Shown: positions 1 through 8,573 of the stretch, piece by piece
How positions within the stretch are numbered: the stretch's first letter is position 1
Layout: the number at the start of each line of letters is the position of its first letter
Assembly (NCBI RefSeq): GCF_001942465.1
Contig: NZ_MKJY01000521.1
Span: 1 to 43,934, forward strand
Source: Actinomadura sp. CNU-125
GTDB lineage: Bacteria > Actinomycetota > Actinomycetes > Streptosporangiales > Streptosporangiaceae
Direction of reading: 5' to 3'
DNA: 43,934 nt
Position numbers and translations under genes: made by a program
The notes under the pieces: generated by a model
What the model was told of the DNA's origin: nothing
Databases searched by the model: none
What the model saw: only the letters and a program-made list of their open reading frames with translations

Positions 1-461
1 CTGGGACCCGGGCCGGGGGCCGGGCTGGTGGCCGGGGGAGGGACGGCCGGGACGCCGTCGCCCGGTTGCTGGGGGCGCCCGGCGGGACGGCCGGGTCTGC
101 GGGGAGTGGACAGCGGGGGCTCCCGGGGGCTGGCCGGTGTACGCCGTACGCCGGCAGGGGGACCGGTCGGCGGCACCTTATCTCTTTATGTAGTGCCGAG
201 TAAGGAGATTCGGGCAAAACGCGAATCGGTACTCGTTATGCGCACTTCCCGTGCACATTCGCATACGTTCCGCACGCCCCACGGTTTCCGCACATACCCA
301 CGTATGGCCCGCGCGTCGCCGCGTCCCGCCGCGTCCCGCCGCCGTTCCGTGCGCCGCCGCGTCCCGCGACGGTTCCGCGCGCCGCCCGTCCCGCGTTCCG
401 TCCGGGTGGACGGGTGGGGCATACTGGTAGACGGCTGGGAGACTGTCACGGGCTACTCGCT
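1..461. other. Upstream region without a supported gene
   Basis: None of the six frames here gives a protein I recognise. The open frames are rich in Arg, Gly and Pro, which is what random high-GC sequence produces. Bases 1-175 are G-rich and could be the tail of a preceding gene, but I cannot assign a frame. From 176 to about 300 the composition drops in GC and looks intergenic. At about 311-402 there is an imperfect tandem repeat built on GCGTCCCGC and GTTCCG blocks. The rplM promoter follows at 462. Confidence 0.5.
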
Positions 462-491
462 TTGACCCGCGCCCGCGCGGCCGAGTATCCT
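462..491 (+). promoter_or_regulatory. Probable rplM-rpsI promoter
   Basis: A -35 box TTGACC (462-467) and a -10 box TATCCT (486-491) are separated by 18 bases. Both fit the principal (HrdB/sigma-70-like) actinobacterial consensus TTGAC(a/c) - 17/18 - TAnnnT. Transcription would start near 498, giving a leader of about 190 bases before rplM. Confidence 0.6.
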
Positions 492-686
492 GCGGGTTTG
501 TTGTATGCGTCGGCGCCTGCCCGGAAGGCGGGATGACGACCGCATCCACGTGTCGGTGTGCCCCATGTGCGCTCGCACGGGCCCCGGCCTCCCGGAGCGC
601 CCGATCGGATCGAGATTCGCTTCTGACCGGTCGGCGCGAGCAGGAGATCCGCTGAGATAGTCGACGAGAAACGAAGGCTGACGACC
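492..686 (+). promoter_or_regulatory. Long 5' leader of the rplM-rpsI operon
   Basis: About 190 bases lie between the predicted transcription start and the rplM GTG with no convincing ORF. A small hairpin CGCCT/AGGCG (514-518 with 526-530) sits at the start. Ribosomal protein operons often have autoregulatory leaders and an L13 leader is known in Bacillus, but I see no proof that this leader binds L13. The ribosome binding site of rplM is the GAAGG stretch near 672-677. Confidence 0.35.
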
Positions 687-1139
687 GTGCGCACGTACAC
701 CCCTAAGCCCGCTGACGTTCAGCGTCAGTGGTACGTCATCGACGCGACCGATGTCGTGCTGGGCCGTCTCGCCAGTCATGTCGCGCAGCTGCTTCGGGGT
801 AAGCACAAGCCGATCTACGCTCCGCACCTCGACACCGGTGACTTCGTCGTCATCGTGAACGCCGACAAGGTGTCGCTGTCCGGCAACAAGCTGGAGCAGA
901 AGCGGGCGTACCGGCACTCGGGCTACCCGGGCGGTCTGCGGTCGGTGAACTACGCCGACCTGCTGGCCAAGAACCCCGAGCGGGCCGTCGAGAAGGCGAT
1001 CAAGGGCATGCTGCCCAAGACGACCCTCGGCCGGCAGATGTTCCGCAAGGTGAAGGTCTACGCCGGTCCGGAGCACCCGCACCAGGCGCAGAAGCCGGTC
1101 CCGTTCGAGATCACCCAGATCAGCCAGACCGGCAAGTAA
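687..1139 (+). CDS. rplM: 50S ribosomal protein L13
   Basis: The 150-residue product matches full-length L13: an early [15 protein letters not shown] segment, the LLRGKHKP and [11 protein letters not shown] segments, and an [14 protein letters not shown] segment in the second half. L13 is an early-assembly protein of the large ribosomal subunit. The GTG at 687 is chosen because it gives the usual actinobacterial N-terminus (MRTYTPK) and has a purine-rich site upstream. It is the first gene of a two-gene ribosomal operon with rpsI, 146 bases downstream. No anomaly is seen. Confidence 0.97.
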   Translation: MRTYTPKPADVQRQWYVIDATDVVLGRLASHVAQLLRGKHKPIYAPHLDTGDFVVIVNADKVSLSGNKLEQKRAYRHSGYPGGLRSVNYADLLAKNPERAVEKAIKGMLPKTTLGRQMFRKVKVYAGPEHPHQAQKPVPFEITQISQTGK

Positions 1140-1285
1140 GGCAGAACCGGCCGGTTGCCGGGGCGCGGAGCGCCCTCCGGCCGTCCGGTACCGCGCACGC
1201 ACCGGCGTGCGCGTCCTGAAGCAGAGGCCGCCGGGGCACCCGATTTTCGGGCCAGCCGCCCTGGCCAGAAGACACTAGGAGAACC

Positions 1286-1810
1286 GTGGACGAGTCCACC
1301 GGCACCGAAACCGAGACGCCCGCCGAGGGCGTCGAGTTCGACTCGTACGAGGACGCGCCGTCCGAGTACACCACCGAGAGCCCCGAGGCCGAAGGCGAGG
1401 GCTACCTCGGTCAGCCGGTCGCGACCGGTCCCGCCGCCGGCACCGGCCGCCGCAAGCAGGCCATCGCGCGGGTCCGCATCGTCCCCGGCAGCGGCCAGTG
1501 GAAGATCAACGGCCGCACGCTGGACCAGTACTTCCCGAACAAGGTCCACCAGCAGATCGTGAACGAGCCGTTCGTCCTGCTCGGCCTGGAGGGCCAGTTC
1601 GACGTGCTCGCGCGGGTGAACGGCGGCGGCACCACCGGCCAGGCCGGTGCGCTGCGCCTCGGCATCTCCCGTGCGCTGCAGTTCGCGAACATCGAGCACC
1701 GCCCGGCGCTGAAGAAGGCCGGGTTCCTCACCCGCGACGCGCGGGTGCCGGAGCGCAAGAAGGCCGGTCTCAAGAAGGCCCGCAAGGCTCCGCAGTACAG
1801 CAAGCGTTGA
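1286..1810 (+). CDS. rpsI: 30S ribosomal protein S9
   Basis: The product has 174 residues. The conserved S9 body starts near residue 50 ([16 protein letters not shown]) and ends in the classic basic tail finishing in SKR, which reaches the ribosomal P site. The first 45 residues are an acidic extension rich in Glu, Asp, Ser and Thr, common in actinobacterial S9. The GTG at 1286 follows an AGGAG site (1277-1281). The gene is co-transcribed with rplM and is followed by a strong terminator-like structure. Confidence 0.97.
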   Translation: MDESTGTETETPAEGVEFDSYEDAPSEYTTESPEAEGEGYLGQPVATGPAAGTGRRKQAIARVRIVPGSGQWKINGRTLDQYFPNKVHQQIVNEPFVLLGLEGQFDVLARVNGGGTTGQAGALRLGISRALQFANIEHRPALKKAGFLTRDARVPERKKAGLKKARKAPQYSKR

Positions 1811-1818
1811 TCGACGGC

Positions 1819-1898
1819 ACGAGCCGCCGCACCCATGGCTTCATTGTGGCCGACCCCACGTGGTCGGCACGCCGGGTGCGGCGGCTCGTCCGCTTTTT
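1819..1898 (+). terminator. Nested-hairpin terminator after rpsI
   Basis: A perfect 16-bp stem pairs 1819-1834 (ACGAGCCGCCGCACCC) with 1874-1889. The apical segment holds a second stem, GCCGACC (1849-1855) with GGTCGGC (1862-1868). A run of five T (1894-1898) follows. This is a strong intrinsic terminator for the ribosomal operon. The branched form is larger than usual. Confidence 0.8.
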
Positions 1899-1932
1899 CC
1901 GGTTCGTTCGCTCATGATGGCCGCACGGAACC

Positions 1933-1975
1933 GGACGGGACGCCGCACGTCCCGTCCGCGTCCGGGCGGCCTTTT
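1933..1975 (+). terminator. Second hairpin between rpsI and glmM
   Basis: A perfect 10-bp stem GGACGGGACG (1933-1942) / CGTCCCGTCC (1948-1957) with a 5-base loop is followed by a T run at 1972-1975. It may be a second terminator. It ends only about 20 bases before glmM, so the glmM promoter must lie inside this spacer or glmM depends on read-through. Confidence 0.5.
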
Positions 1976-1996
1976 CGTCTATCCGGGAGTTGAACT

Positions 1997-3340
1997 GTGG
2001 CTCGTCTGTTCGGGACCGACGGCGTGCGGGGGCTCGCCAACCGTGACCTGACCGCCCGCCTCGCCATGGACCTGTCCGTCGCCGCGGCGCGGGTCCTCGG
2101 CGAGCAGGGCGAGTTCCGGGGGCATCGGCCGCTGGCGGTGGTCGGGCGCGATCCGCGGGCCTCCGGCGAGTTCCTGGAGGCGGCCGTCGTCGCGGGCCTG
2201 GCCAGCTCCGGCGTGGACGTGCTGCGCCTCGGCGTCCTGCCGACCCCGGCCGTCGCGTACCTGACGCACCAGCTGCACGCCGACCTCGGCGTGATGCTGT
2301 CCGCGTCGCACAACCCGGCCCCCGACAACGGGATCAAGTTCTTCGACCGGTCCGGCCACAAGCTCCCCGACGACAGCGAGGACCGCATCGAGGCGCGGCT
2401 CGGCGAGGAGTGGGACTGGCCGACCGGCGCCGGTGTCGGCCGCGTCCGCGACGCGCACGGCGCGGTCGAGCAGTACGTGGCGCACCTCGTCGCGTCCGTC
2501 CCGGTGTCGCTGGACGGGCTGCGCGTCGTCGTCGACTGCGCGAACGGCGCGTCGTGCGACGTCGCGCCCGAGGCGCTGCGCCGCGCGGGCGCCGAGGTCT
2601 TCACGATCGGCACGGCACCGGACGGCCTCAACATCAACTCCGGCTGCGGTTCGACGCACCTGGACGCGCTCCGCGCCGCCGTCCGCGAGACCGGCGCCGA
2701 CGTCGGCATCGCCAACGACGGCGACGCCGACCGCTGCCTCGCCGTGACCGCCGCGGGCGAGGTCGTCGACGGCGACCAGATCATGGCGATCCTGGCGCTC
2801 GAACTGCGCGAGACCGGTGCCCTCACCGCCGACACCGTCGTCGCGACCGTGATGTCGAACCTCGGTTTCAAGCTCGCGATGCGGGAGGCCGGGCTCACGG
2901 TCGTGGAGACCGCCGTCGGCGACCGCTACGTGCTGGAGGCGATGAAGGCCGGCGGGTTCGTCTTCGGCGGCGAGCAGTCCGGGCACGTCATCATGCTCGA
3001 CCACGCGACGACCGGCGACGGCGTCCTGACGGGCCTGCACCTGCTCGCCGCGATGGCCCGCCGCGGCCGTCCGCTCGACGAGCTCGCGAAGGTGATGACC
3101 CGGCTGCCGCAGGTGCTCGTCAACGTCAAGGACGTCGACAAGACCCGCGCGAAGACGTCCCCCGAACTGGCCGCGGCCGTCGCCGCCGCCGAGGCCGACC
3201 TGGGCGAGACCGGCCGGGTGCTGATCCGCCCGAGCGGCACCGAGCCGATGGTCCGCGTGATGGTGGAGGCCGCGTCCGAGGAGAAGGCCCACACCGTGGC
3301 CGACCACCTGGCGGAAGTGGTCCGAACGACCCTCCGCTGA
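1997..3340 (+). CDS. glmM: Phosphoglucosamine mutase
   Basis: GlmM converts glucosamine-6-phosphate to glucosamine-1-phosphate, feeding UDP-GlcNAc and peptidoglycan synthesis in the cytoplasm. The 447-residue length is typical. Visible marks are the N-terminal FGTDGVRG motif, the active-site phosphoserine loop SASHNP (Ser104), the metal-binding DGDADR loop, a GEQSGH sugar-binding segment and the C-terminal phosphate-binding [11 protein letters not shown] motif. The GTG at 1997 has a GGGAG site at 1985-1989. It follows rpsI as in many actinobacteria. No glmS is seen in the window. Confidence 0.97.
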   Translation: MARLFGTDGVRGLANRDLTARLAMDLSVAAARVLGEQGEFRGHRPLAVVGRDPRASGEFLEAAVVAGLASSGVDVLRLGVLPTPAVAYLTHQLHADLGVMLSASHNPAPDNGIKFFDRSGHKLPDDSEDRIEARLGEEWDWPTGAGVGRVRDAHGAVEQYVAHLVASVPVSLDGLRVVVDCANGASCDVAPEALRRAGAEVFTIGTAPDGLNINSGCGSTHLDALRAAVRETGADVGIANDGDADRCLAVTAAGEVVDGDQIMAILALELRETGALTADTVVATVMSNLGFKLAMREAGLTVVETAVGDRYVLEAMKAGGFVFGGEQSGHVIMLDHATTGDGVLTGLHLLAAMARRGRPLDELAKVMTRLPQVLVNVKDVDKTRAKTSPELAAAVAAAEADLGETGRVLIRPSGTEPMVRVMVEAASEEKAHTVADHLAEVVRTTLR

Positions 3341-3380
3341 CCCGCCCCCGCGCGTGCCGGGGCACGCGCCCGGGCGGGGG
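3341..3380 (+). terminator. GC-rich hairpin after glmM
   Basis: GCGCGTG (3350-3356) pairs with CACGCGC (3363-3369), and an outer CCCGCCC (3341-3347) pairs with GGGCGGG (3372-3378). There is no T tract, so this would be an L-shaped terminator. It directly abuts the glmM stop codon. Confidence 0.5.
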
Positions 3381-3523
3381 TTCACGCCCGGGCGGGTGTG
3401 ACTCCCGAGCGTGCGGAGGTGCCGCACACGCCGGGGGTGTGGCGCGCGGGCGGGTTCACGCCCGGCCCGGACGTATCCGCGTGGTAGTGCCGCAGACACC
3501 GGGGGAGTGCCGCCCGGCCAGGT
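3381..3523. repeat. Two imperfect ~70-base direct repeats, noncoding
   Basis: The block TTCACGCCCGG recurs at 3381 and 3455. A block of the form GTGCCGCACACGCCGGGGG recurs at 3419-3445 and, with changes, at 3487-3513. The spacing differs by 6 bases between the two blocks, so the duplication has drifted. No reading frame is shared in a meaningful way. Function is unknown. Confidence 0.5.
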
Positions 3524-3610
3524 GTCACCCACCGCGCGGGCCGGGGTCGCTCGCGGCCGGTCGTCCGCGCCGAGCCGCCAGGCGAGGGGGTGGACGACCG
3601 GGCGGATTTT

Positions 3611-3928
3611 TCAGCGGTCTTCGATGTCCAGGCGGCCGACCTTGAGGTGCTTGATCTCGACGGTTCCGGCCTCCAGGTGCTCGACGATCGCCCGCTTGAC
3701 GACGAGCTTGCCGATCGCGACGGCGCCGACGGCGAGGGCGCCGAGGGCCATCGAGCCGATCGCGAGGGAGCCGAACGCGTTGCCGAGGCGGAGGTTGAGG
3801 CCGGTGGCGGACGCGCCGGTGACCTCGGCGCCGGTGGCGCGTGCGCCCACGGCGCGTTCCGTCCGGACGCGGGGACGTTCGTCCTGTTCGTCCTGTTCAG
3901 GGGCCTGCCGATCGCTGGAATCGCTCAT
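3611..3928 (-). CDS. Small protein with a five-residue hydrophobic repeat
   Basis: The product has 105 residues. Residues 1-40 are polar and probably disordered (MSDSSDRQAPEQDEQ...). From about residue 45 to the end the chain repeats every five residues with a hydrophobic residue at the first and third positions and often Gly at the fourth: LAIGS, MALGA, LAVGA, VAIGK, LVVKR, AIVEH, LEAGT, VEIKH, LKVGR, LDIED. This periodicity suggests a short right-handed beta-solenoid, as in pentapeptide-repeat proteins, although the A(D/N)Lxx consensus is absent. No signal peptide is visible. Function unknown. It stands alone on the minus strand, upstream of the glmM spacer. Confidence 0.7.
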   Translation of the reverse strand: MSDSSDRQAPEQDEQDERPRVRTERAVGARATGAEVTGASATGLNLRLGNAFGSLAIGSMALGALAVGAVAIGKLVVKRAIVEHLEAGTVEIKHLKVGRLDIEDR

Positions 3929-3952
3929 GCGTCGAGCATAGGACGGGCGCGG

Positions 3953-4599
3953 TCAGCAGCGGTCGAGGAAGCCGCCGAGGGTGCGCCGGTCGGCGGACGT
4001 GACGGGCAGGGAGTACTCGTCGGCGACCGCGATGTACTTGGTCGCGTACTCGCACTGGTAGGGCTTGCGCGGTTGCCATTCGGCGGGGCCGGAGTCGCCC
4101 TTCTGCCCGTTGGGCACGCCCCACACGGCGAGCAGGTTGGCGTGGTCGTTGGCGAACCGTTCGCGGCGGTCCTCGGGCCAGCCGGACGCGCCCATCCGCC
4201 AGGCGAGCGCGAGCGGGTAGACGTGGTCGATCTGCACTTCGGCGGCGTCGGCCTTCTTGAACGAGATGTCCGGCCGGTATAGGGGTCGTGCAGGAGACCG
4301 GCGACGACGACGCAGTCGCCGCGCTTGCGGACGTCGTCGAGGTCGCGGGCGAGGACGTCGTTGCGCTGGTCGCAGCCGTTGCGGTCGATGTCCTTCCACC
4401 GGGTGCCGAACTTGTCGCGCTCGTAGCCGTCGCCGTCGCCCTCCGCCGCGACGCGCAGTCCCGCGAGGGTCTCGCGCGCCGGGCTCGCCGCGCCGGACGG
4501 CGAATCGGTACCGGCGTCCGATATGCCGACGTCGGCGCTGCAGGCCGCCAGCAGGGCCGCGGCGAGTGCGAGTCCTGCCGCGCGTGCCGTGCAATCCAT
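3953..4599 (-). CDS. Secreted HNH-type nuclease lipoprotein, frameshifted
   Basis: The N-terminus (ATG at 4599) is a lipoprotein signal ending in LLAAC. After a Ser/Gly/Ala-rich linker come GDGDGYERDKFG and a segment ending DPYTG. Reading then has to move by one base near 4270 to reach ISFKKADAAEVQIDHVYPLA, then FANDHANLLAVWG and NGQKGD, and the C-terminal WQPRKPYQCEYA block. The (I/V)DH plus ND..NL plus KGD pattern is that of the HNH/DUF1524 nuclease family found in actinobacterial surface proteins. One added base in the CCGG stretch restores a frame of about 215 residues. As written the gene is broken; a sequencing error is the simplest cause. Confidence 0.75.
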
Positions 4600-4707
4600 C
4601 GTCACCGTCCTGGGGGTTTCTGTTGGTTTCGCCGGGATGCAGGTAAATAAACGATCACACCGTACGGGGTGGCGTTCCGGCCATGGGGGACGCTCCTTGC
4701 GGGCAGT

Positions 4708-5703
4708 ATGTGGGACGTGCTGCACATGCGAGCGATCGTCCCGCCGGACCGGACGGACGACGTCTGCGAGGCTCTCGCCGACTGCGACGGGGCGACGAAC
4801 ATCGTGGTCGTCCGGGGTGCGGCGCTGTCGCCGTCCGGTGACCTGGTGACCGGGGACGTCGCCCGCGAGTCGGCCAACGAGGTGCTCGACGCGCTGCAGG
4901 ATCTCGGTGTCGACCGGGACGGCTCGATCGCGCTGGAGCGGATCGACCTGTCGATGTCGCGGGTGGCCGAACGCGCGGAGCGGCGCGCGCCCGGGCACGG
5001 CGACGACGCGGTCGTGTGGGACGAACTCGACCGGCAGGTCACCGAGGGCGCGGCGATGACCTGGTCGTTCATCGCGTTCCTGGTGCTGGCGACGCAGCTT
5101 GCGGCGATCGCCGCGCTGATCGACTCGCCGATCCTGGTGGTCGGCGCGATGGTGCTCGGGCCGGAGTTCGCCGCCGTCGCGGCGATCTGCTACGGCATCG
5201 TCCGGTTGCAGGCGCGGCACATCGTCACGGCGGTGCGCACGCTCGTCGCCGGCTTCGCGATCGCGATCGTGGTCACGTACGTGTGCGCGCTGGTCAGCCG
5301 GTGGATCGGTGTGATCGAGATGTCGGAGCTTCCGGAGAACCGGCCGCTCACCGCGTTCATCTACAGCCCGGACCGCTGGTCGTTCATCGTCGCGCTGCTG
5401 GCGGGCGCGGCCGGGGTGCTGTCGCTGACGGCGGGGAAGTCGTCGACGCTCGTCGGGGTGTTCATCTCCGTGACGACCGTGCCCGCCGCCGGGAACCTCG
5501 GGGTCGCGCTGGCGCTGAAGCACGTCAGCGAGATCGAGGGGTCGCTGCTGCAGCTCGGCGTCAACCTCGCCGGGATGATCATCGCGGGGACGGTGACGTT
5601 GTTCCTGCAGCGGATCGTGTGGGGGATCGTGCTGCGCCGCCGCGCGGCTCCGATCTCGACCGGACGGCCCGTGCCGCCGCGCGTCCGGCCCCCGGGACCG
5701 TGA
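4708..5703 (+). CDS. DUF389 family membrane protein
   Basis: The N-terminal cytoplasmic part (about 100 residues) carries the GDLVTGDVARESANEVLDAL pattern seen in DUF389 proteins. It is followed by helices including TWSFIAFLVLATQLAAIAAL and DSPILVVGAMVLGPEF, the family's hallmark, then four more membrane segments up to residue 315. The tail is Arg/Pro-rich. The family is uncharacterised and its transport role is unproven. The ATG at 4708 and the GTG at 4717 are both possible starts; neither has a strong ribosome binding site, and an upstream GTG at 4669 is also in frame. It diverges from the HNH lipoprotein gene. Confidence 0.85.
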   Translation: MWDVLHMRAIVPPDRTDDVCEALADCDGATNIVVVRGAALSPSGDLVTGDVARESANEVLDALQDLGVDRDGSIALERIDLSMSRVAERAERRAPGHGDDAVVWDELDRQVTEGAAMTWSFIAFLVLATQLAAIAALIDSPILVVGAMVLGPEFAAVAAICYGIVRLQARHIVTAVRTLVAGFAIAIVVTYVCALVSRWIGVIEMSELPENRPLTAFIYSPDRWSFIVALLAGAAGVLSLTAGKSSTLVGVFISVTTVPAAGNLGVALALKHVSEIEGSLLQLGVNLAGMIIAGTVTLFLQRIVWGIVLRRRAAPISTGRPVPPRVRPPGP

Positions 5704-5816
5704 CGCCGGCATCGGGCCGCAGAGTGACTTTGGTCGATACCGGTATCAGACTTATGGCTCCATGCATCGCTCCTAAGGCCGACGTGGACGGACAAGCAGG
5801 CGGTAGGTTCGGCAAC

Positions 5817-6791
5817 ATGCCGATCATCGCCACCCAGGGCCTGACGATGAGGTTCCCCCGGGTGACCGCCCTCGACGACCTCAACGTGGCCGTCGAACCG
5901 GGCGTCGTCGGGCTCGTCGGCGCGAACGGGGCCGGGAAGTCCACGCTCATCAAGATCCTGCTGGGGCTGCAGCCGCCCACGGCGGGGACGGCGAGCGTGC
6001 TCGGGCTCGACATCGCGCGCGAGGGCGTCCGCATCCGGGAGAACGTCGGGTTCATGCCCGAGTACGAGTGCCTTCCGCCCGACATCTCCGCGACCGAGTT
6101 CGTCGTGCACATGGCGCGGATGTGCGGGCTCCCCGCGACCGCCGCGCGCGAGCGCGCCGCCGACACGCTGCGGCACGTCGGCCTGTACGAGGAACGGTAC
6201 CGTCCGATGGGCGGCTACTCCACGGGCATGCGCCAGCGGGTGAAGCTCGCGCAGGCGCTCGTCCACGACCCCAAGCTCGTGTTCCTGGACGAGCCCACCA
6301 ACGGCCTCGACCCGGCCGGACGCGACGAGATGCTCGACCTGATCCGCCGGATCGGCGCCGAGTTCGGGATCAGCGTGCTGGTCACCTCGCACCTGCTCGG
6401 CGAACTGGAACGCGTCTGCGACCACGTGGTCATCATCGATGGCGGGCGGTTGCTGCGCTCGCAGGCCGTCGAGGCGTACACCGAGGCCAGCGGCGTCCTC
6501 ACCGTGGAGGTCGAGGACGGACGCGACGACCTGGGCCGACGGCTCCACGAGCAGGGTGCGGCGGTCCGGCCGGACGGCCGGTTCCTCTTCGTCGACATCG
6601 CGGGGGAGGCGACCTACGACCTCGTCCGGGACGGCGTCGCCGAGCTGGGGCTGCGGCTGATCCGGATGGAGCAGCGCCGGCACCGCATCGAGGAGGTCTT
6701 CCAGGACGACCCGTCCGCGGCCGTCCCGCCGGAAGCCTCGGAGGCGCCGGAGGCGCAGGGGGCGCAGGGGGCACAGGGGGCGCCGCGATGA
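5817..6791 (+). CDS. ABC-2 exporter ATP-binding protein (first)
   Basis: The 324-residue ATPase shows Walker A GANGAGKST (residues 35-43), the signature STGMRQR, Walker B LVFLDEPTNGLDP and the switch His in TSHLLGE. A C-terminal regulatory stretch ends in a low-complexity tail with three GAQ units (from about residue 313). ATG 5817 is chosen because it begins the ABC fold directly; the frame is open far upstream only by chance. It starts a four-gene operon (5817-9295) where each gene overlaps the next by 4 bases. Substrate unknown. Confidence 0.93.
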   Translation: MPIIATQGLTMRFPRVTALDDLNVAVEPGVVGLVGANGAGKSTLIKILLGLQPPTAGTASVLGLDIAREGVRIRENVGFMPEYECLPPDISATEFVVHMARMCGLPATAARERAADTLRHVGLYEERYRPMGGYSTGMRQRVKLAQALVHDPKLVFLDEPTNGLDPAGRDEMLDLIRRIGAEFGISVLVTSHLLGELERVCDHVVIIDGGRLLRSQAVEAYTEASGVLTVEVEDGRDDLGRRLHEQGAAVRPDGRFLFVDIAGEATYDLVRDGVAELGLRLIRMEQRRHRIEEVFQDDPSAAVPPEASEAPEAQGAQGAQGAPR

Positions 6792-7666
6792 GCACCAGCA
6801 CGATCCACGACATCGGCTACCGGCACTACGAGGGCCGCCGCAACGGCCGCGGGTACGTGCTGCGGTCGCTGTACGTCCACAACCTGCGGGCCGCGTTCGG
6901 GCTGGGCCGGCCAGCCCGCGCCAAGATCATGCCGTTCCTGCTCGGCGCGATCATGCTGCTGCCGGCCGCCGGGTCGGTCGCCGCGTTCGCGCTGACCAAG
7001 CAGGAGGACGCGCTGATCAAGTACGCGTCCTACGCGGTGTTCCTGCAGGTCGTCATCGCGATCTTCACCGCGACGCAGGCGCCCGTGCTGGCCTCGCGGG
7101 AGCTGCGGTTCCACGTCGTCCCGCTGTACTTCTCCCGCCCGATCGACCACCTCGACTTCGTCCTCGCCAAGATCGGCGCGATGGCGACCGCGCTGCTGGC
7201 GATCATGGCCGTGCCGATCACCGTCCTGTACGTGGGCGGGCTCGTCACGAAGGCGCCCGACTCGGGACGCCAGCTGACCGACTACCTGACGGGCCTCGTG
7301 GGCTGCGTGCTGTTCGCGGTCGTGCTCGCCGCGATCGGCATGGTCGTGGCGGCGTTCACGCCCCGCCGCGGGTTCGGCGTCGCCGCCGTCATCGCCGTCT
7401 ACATGCTGACGGTCGCTTTCACGGCGATCGTGCAGACCCTCGCCGAGGTCCAGGGCAACTTCACGCTGCAGGGCTGGATGTCGCTGTTCGCCCCGTTCGA
7501 CCTGGTCGACACCGTCCAGGTGCGGCTGCTCGGCGCGGACGTCACGTCCCCGTCGGTGGCGCCGGGCGTCGGCGGCGGGCTGGTCGCCCTCGCGGTGTGC
7601 GCCGCCCTCGCCGCCGGCTCGATCGCGGTCCTGTACCGCCGGTTCCGGAAGGCGGGCCTGTCATGA
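6788..7666 (+). CDS. ABC-2 type permease (first)
   Basis: The 292-residue membrane protein starts with a soluble GYRHYEGRRNGRGY segment common to this permease group, followed by about six hydrophobic segments (e.g. MPFLLGAIMLLPAAG, YAVFLQVVIAIFTATQAPV, LVGCVLFAVVLAAIGMVVAA). The ELRFHVVPLYFSRPI loop resembles the coupling region of ABC-2 permeases. The ATG overlaps the stop of the upstream ATPase. It should form a transporter with the ATPase at 5817 or that at 7663. Substrate unknown. Confidence 0.9.
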   Translation: MSTSTIHDIGYRHYEGRRNGRGYVLRSLYVHNLRAAFGLGRPARAKIMPFLLGAIMLLPAAGSVAAFALTKQEDALIKYASYAVFLQVVIAIFTATQAPVLASRELRFHVVPLYFSRPIDHLDFVLAKIGAMATALLAIMAVPITVLYVGGLVTKAPDSGRQLTDYLTGLVGCVLFAVVLAAIGMVVAAFTPRRGFGVAAVIAVYMLTVAFTAIVQTLAEVQGNFTLQGWMSLFAPFDLVDTVQVRLLGADVTSPSVAPGVGGGLVALAVCAALAAGSIAVLYRRFRKAGLS

Positions 7667-8573
7667 GCGAGCTGAAACTGGAGAACGTGTCCCGCTGGTA
7701 CGGCAACGTCGTCGCCGTCAACGGGGTGTCGATGACGATCGGCCCGGGCGCACCGGGCTGCTCGGCCCGAACGGCGCCGGGAAGTCCACGCTGATCCACA
7801 TGATGGGCGGGTTCCTCGCGCCCTCCTCCGGGACGGTCGCGCTGGACGGCGCGCCGATCTGGCGGAACCCCGCGGCGTACCGCGGGCTCGGGCTCGTCCC
7901 CGAGCGGGAGGCCGCGTACGACTTCCTCACCGGCGAGCAGTTCATCCAGGCGATGGCGAAGCTGCACAAGCTGAAGGATCCGGACGCCGCGGCCCGCCGC
8001 GCCATCGGCCTCGTCGAGATGGACTACGCGGCGAACCGCACGATCGGCACCTACTCCAAGGGCATGAAGCAGCGGATCAAGATGGCGTCCGCGCTGGTGC
8101 ACGACCCGCCCGTCCTGCTCCTGGACGAGCCGTTCAACGGCATGGACCCGCGGCAGCGGCTCCAGCTGATGGACCTCATCCGGCGGATGGCCGACGAGGG
8201 ACGCACGATCCTGTTCTCGTCGCACATCCTGGAGGAGGTCGAGCGGCTCGCCGGGCACATCGAGGTCATCGTCGCGGGCCGGCACGCCGCGTCCGGCGAC
8301 TTCCGCCGGATCCGCCGGCTGATGACCGACCGGCCGCACCTGTTCGTCGTCCGGTCCGCCGACGACCGCGCGCTCGCCGCCGCGATCATCGCGGACGGCT
8401 CGGCGCGCAGCGTCCGGCTCACCGACGCGGGCCTGGAGGTCGAGGCGACCGACTTCCAGCGCTTCACCTGGCTGCTCCCGCAGGTCGCGAAGCAGGCGGA
8501 CGTGCGGTTGTGGGAGGTCTCGCCCGCCGACGAGTCCCTCGAAAGCGTCTTCTCCTACCTGGTGGCCAAATGA
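7663..8573 (+). CDS. ABC-2 exporter ATP-binding protein (second), frameshifted in Walker A
   Basis: The ATG at 7663 overlaps the previous stop. The first 29 residues (MSELKLENVSRWYGNVVAVN...) read in one frame. Near 7750 the frame must move by one base to read TGLLGPNGAGKSTLIHMM, after which it stays open to 8573 through the signature TYSKGMKQRIKMA, Walker B LLLDEPFNGMDP and SSHILEE. Adding one base between 7750 and 7751 yields a normal protein of about 303 residues. As written translation would stop soon after the break. Since both flanking frames are perfectly conserved, a base-call error is likelier than decay. Confidence 0.85.

Noticed and set aside
311..402. Possible CRISPR-like short repeats
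   Set aside because: Units are unequal, GC-only and without spacers of constant length; no cas gene is present.
1979..3532. 517-residue frame opposite glmM
   Set aside because: Shadow of glmM, which is fully conserved in the other direction.
4669..4707. GTG at 4669 as the DUF389 start
   Set aside because: It adds 13 residues without family similarity; 4708 or 4717 fits better.
6745..6790. Repeated GGCGCAGGGG units at the end of the first ABC ATPase
   Set aside because: They encode a short GAQ tail and are a simple coding microsatellite, not a separate element.
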